Positions 5,153 through 6,420 of a stretch of DNA of 6,420 nucleotides are shown one piece after another (within the stretch, counting starts at the first letter, position 1; every line of letters starts with the position of its first letter). The DNA comes from Nitrososphaerota archaeon. Lineage in GTDB: Archaea > Thermoproteota > Nitrososphaeria > Nitrososphaerales > Nitrosopumilaceae. The notes below the pieces were generated by a model. It was not told where the DNA came from. It did no database searches and saw nothing but the letters and a program-made list of their open reading frames with translations. The translations under genes were made by a program, and so were the position numbers. The DNA is taken from positions 1-6,420 of the forward strand of contig JAUWQG010000055.1 in NCBI GenBank assembly GCA_030611185.1, given 5' to 3'.

Positions 5153-5479
5153 TTATTTTATTGGACTTCCCAGTGGTACGTCCTCATTTACAGTTAGCCA
5201 AAAGGGCTTATCATCAACATCTGCTGCAAGTAACATTGCATTGGACTCTACTCCTGCCATTTTTTTTGGCTCAAGGTTTGCAATAACTATCACTATTTTA
5301 CCTACAAGATCTTCAGCTTGATAATATTGTGCACCGCCAATAATGACATCTCGCCTATCATCTCCCAAATCTATAGTTCCTTTTATTATTCTGGACTTTC
5401 CAGGAATAGGTTCTGTTTCTATAATTTTTGCAACTCGTAAATCTAATTTTGCAAAATCATCATAAGAGATGTTTGACAT
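5153..5479 (-). CDS. tRNA-binding OB-fold protein (Trbp111 / MetRS beta-subunit type)
   Basis: A single OB-fold domain of 108 residues fills the whole protein. Family signatures are FAKLDLRVAKI (residues 9-19), RDVIIGGAQYY (43-53), LVGKIVIVIANLEPKKMAGV (58-77) and the following SNAMLLAA, ending in PLGSPIK. Such stand-alone proteins form dimers that bind the outer corner of tRNA without sequence specificity; in several archaea this unit is the separate beta part of methionyl-tRNA synthetase. Whether it joins MetRS here is inference, as the synthetase gene is not in the window. The related chaperone CsaA is less likely because its SSAQI motif is replaced by GGAQYY. An in-frame GTG at 5488 exists, but I prefer the ATG at 5479: a TATA box is centred 27-28 bases before it, and residues from MSNISYDDFAKLD onward match the usual family start. 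The 65-residue gene upstream ends 41 bases before. Confidence 0.92.
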   Translation of the reverse strand: MSNISYDDFAKLDLRVAKIIETEPIPGKSRIIKGTIDLGDDRRDVIIGGAQYYQAEDLVGKIVIVIANLEPKKMAGVESNAMLLAADVDDKPFWLTVNEDVPLGSPIK

Positions 5480-5502
5480 AAAAATCACTTTATTCTCTTG
5501 TT

Positions 5503-5510
5503 AAAATAAA
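5503..5510 (-). promoter_or_regulatory. TATA box for the tRNA-binding protein gene
   Basis: TTTATTTT on the minus strand is centred 27-28 bases before the ATG at 5479. It lies in the short gap after the 65-residue gene, so the tRNA-binding gene can be transcribed on its own even if read-through also occurs. Confidence 0.5.
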
Positions 5511-5520
5511 TTTCGAATAG

Positions 5521-5718
5521 TCATAAAAGATCTTTTTTTTGTATTCCACTAGTTTCTATATCATATCGAAGTGGTGCAGGTAAGTCCAGATATTTTTTAT
5601 TAGCTAGAATTAAAATTTGGTCTTCTGGAACTTTTACTTTTTTTAATAATTTTCCTCTCTGATGAGCATAGGCATTTTTCCAAAAATCTGCAGCATCAAA
5701 GGTTCCAATTTTTGTCAT
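5521..5718 (-). CDS. Conserved-looking small protein of unknown function, 65 residues
   Basis: I do not recognise a family. The protein is soluble and mixed in charge, without Cys, signal peptide or membrane segment. It has an aromatic N-terminal part (FDAADFWKNAYAHQRGK, residues 7-23), a basic segment LLKKVKV, a hydrophobic strand QILILAN (34-40), then KKYLDLPAPLRYDIE (41-55) and a basic tail. The non-repetitive composition and ATG start support a real gene. It precedes the tRNA-binding protein gene in the same direction with a 41-base gap, so a link to translation is possible but unproven. No Shine-Dalgarno site is seen before the ATG. Its upstream region carries the nested inverted repeat at 5747-5825, which could be part of a structured leader. 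Confidence 0.7.
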   Translation of the reverse strand: MTKIGTFDAADFWKNAYAHQRGKLLKKVKVPEDQILILANKKYLDLPAPLRYDIETSGIQKKDLL

Positions 5719-5746
5719 AGGGTTTCGTTATCCATTTTATTGAAAG

Positions 5747-5825
5747 GACTGTGACGGAAGAGTGGCATATGCCGTTAGAACTGGAGTTACTGTTCTGGAT
5801 TTTAGGCATGATGCCCATCACAGTC
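5747..5825. repeat. 79-base nested inverted repeat, possible structured RNA
   Basis: Three inverted-repeat layers share one centre near 5786-5790. The outer arms are GACTGTGA (5747-5754) and TCACAGTC (5818-5825), a perfect 8-bp match. The middle arms are GGCATATGCC (5764-5773) and GGCATGATGCC (5805-5815), which pair over 10 bp with one bulged base and are also each palindromic. The inner arms are AGAAC (5777-5781) and GTTCT (5792-5796), with a 10-base loop. As RNA this would make one long imperfect hairpin. As DNA it could be paired binding sites between two divergent genes. The TATA-like TAAATATATT on the minus strand near 5848-5858 is 27-28 bases from the outer arm, so a minus-strand transcript could begin almost exactly at the hairpin and continue as the leader of the 65-residue gene. 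Confidence 0.55.
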
Positions 5826-5848
5826 TACTATTCCATCTAGTGTAATCT

Positions 5849-5858
5849 AATATATTTA
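5849..5858 (+). promoter_or_regulatory. TATA box for the SRPBCC gene
   Basis: AATATATTTA is centred about 29 bases before the ATG at 5883, consistent with a leaderless or very short-leader mRNA. The motif is nearly symmetrical, so it could also work on the minus strand toward the nested inverted repeat. Confidence 0.55.
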
Positions 5859-5882
5859 CTGCGAAAGTAGTATTCTTGAGTT

Positions 5883-6299
5883 ATGGCAGTAATTGAAACT
5901 TCAATTCAGATTAATGCCCCTGCTGAAAAAGTTTGGGACTTGGTATCAGACATTGATAATGAGCCTAAATTTTGGAAGGGGACCAAAGAAGTTAGAAATA
6001 TTTCAAGAGAAGGAGACGTGATTAATCGTGAGATAGTAATTGCATTTAGAGATCAAAAATGCCAACAGAAAGTTACACTCTATCCCAAAGAGAAAATTGT
6101 GGCAGTATTTACAAAGGGAATAATCAGCGGAAGCAAGGCTGTAAAACTCGTTTCACAGGAGAATGAGACCTTACTTGAGGTGAAATGGGACATTAAACTC
6201 ACAGGCGTGATGGGCATATTTACAGGAATGATAAAAAAACACATTAGAAGCGGCACTGATTTAGCATTGCAAGGCATCAAAGAAGAGTTAGAGAGATAA
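5883..6299 (+). CDS. SRPBCC / START-like domain protein (polyketide cyclase/Coq10-like)
   Basis: The 138-residue protein fills one helix-grip (SRPBCC) domain. The family opening is clear: IETSIQINAPAEKVWDLVSD (residues 4-23), an initial strand followed by the helix that lines the ligand cavity, then DNEPKFWKG. Strands follow at about 46-57 (VINREIVIAFRD), 60-66, 71-77 (KIVAVFT), 84-90 and 96-106 (TLLEVKWDIKL), and a long C-terminal helix spans about 109-137 (GIFTGMIKKHIRSGTDLALQ). Proteins of this fold bind hydrophobic ligands such as lipids, quinones or polyketides; the ligand here is unknown and catalysis is not evident. No signal peptide is present, so it is probably cytosolic. A membrane protein gene starts nine bases after its stop codon, which suggests an operon and perhaps a lipid- or envelope-related job. 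Confidence 0.85.
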   Translation: MAVIETSIQINAPAEKVWDLVSDIDNEPKFWKGTKEVRNISREGDVINREIVIAFRDQKCQQKVTLYPKEKIVAVFTKGIISGSKAVKLVSQENETLLEVKWDIKLTGVMGIFTGMIKKHIRSGTDLALQGIKEELER

Positions 6300-6308
6300 T
6301 TCATAATA

Positions 6309-6420
6309 ATGATTATTGAGATTTTTAATTATTCACTTACTGCAATTTTAATTGGCATCTGTGGTGCTTGGATTTTTTTAATTAGGTCCATGATAAATTC
6401 ATTGAGATTAACACCGTGGA
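6309..6420 (+). CDS. Start of a membrane protein, perhaps a family 2 glycosyltransferase (partial)
   Basis: Only 37 codons are visible before the window ends. After the ATG comes a single hydrophobic segment (residues about 9-25, SLTAILIGICGAWIFLI), then RSMINSLRLTPW. In archaea, a short N-terminal membrane anchor followed by a basic stretch and a proline like this often leads into a GT2 glycosyltransferase domain, but no catalytic motif is in view, so the product name is a guess. The gene starts nine bases after the SRPBCC stop codon and is probably co-transcribed with it. Confidence 0.55.
   Translation, partial: MIIEIFNYSLTAILIGICGAWIFLIRSMINSLRLTPW

Noticed and set aside
5747..5825. Nested inverted repeat read as a tRNA or H/ACA guide RNA
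   Set aside because: There is no T-loop motif or anticodon arm. For H/ACA, an ACA lies downstream on the plus strand, but the 5' pocket has only three bases and the distance from the upper stem to ACA is too long. No CTGA box D is present for a C/D RNA.
6080..6304. Minus-strand ORF inside the SRPBCC gene
   Set aside because: Antisense to a well-supported domain; no promoter or recognisable product.
1..6420. CRISPR array, insertion sequence, prophage or toxin-antitoxin pair
   Set aside because: No regularly spaced repeats, transposase or integrase motifs, or toxin next to the RHH gene were found on either strand.

Overview
The window looks like a piece of the chromosome of an ammonia-oxidising archaeon (Nitrososphaeria/Thaumarchaeota, probably a marine or soil Nitrosopumilus/Nitrosarchaeum-like lineage). 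The reasons are a strongly AT-rich composition, a type II (archaeal) methionine aminopeptidase, a DUF1512 membrane protein, an archaeal tRNA-Pro without encoded CCA, TATA-like boxes centred about 27 bases before start codons (leaderless mRNAs), and oligo-T stretches rather than bacterial hairpins after genes. The lineage is inferred from gene content, not from a search.

Layout. Bases 1-1436 (-) hold the N-terminal part of a large secreted protein: signal peptide, lamin-tail domain, then Ig-like repeats; it runs off the left edge. Next come two co-directed small genes (-), a two-helix membrane zinc-ribbon protein and a very basic 104-residue protein. Bases 2249-2433 (-) carry a tRNA-Pro(UGG) and, 38 bases downstream, a previously unlisted element with all the parts of a C/D box guide RNA. 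Divergently, methionine aminopeptidase (map) and a 48-residue ribbon-helix-helix protein lie on the + strand, each behind its own TATA box. Facing them (-) is a coupled pair: a DUF1512 membrane protein whose stop codon overlaps the start of a 59-residue zinc-ribbon protein. Further right (-) are a tRNA-binding OB-fold protein (Trbp111/MetRS-beta type) and an unrecognised 65-residue protein. The right end (+) has an SRPBCC/START-like protein and the first 37 codons of a membrane protein.

Three things deserve attention. First, the C/D box RNA candidate has an exact kink-turn geometry and two guide segments of the right size. Second, the DUF1512 protein carries sequence blocks that resemble the GPR (germination protease, A25) / HybD fold, including two aspartates at positions like the GPR catalytic pair, with the usual first strand apparently moved to the C terminus. 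Third, a 79-base nested inverted repeat lies between the 65-residue gene and the SRPBCC gene and is placed where a minus-strand transcript could begin.

Functionally the window is a housekeeping neighbourhood centred on translation (tRNA-Pro, guide RNA, Met removal, tRNA binding) mixed with cell-envelope proteins. I see no mobile element, CRISPR array or prophage.
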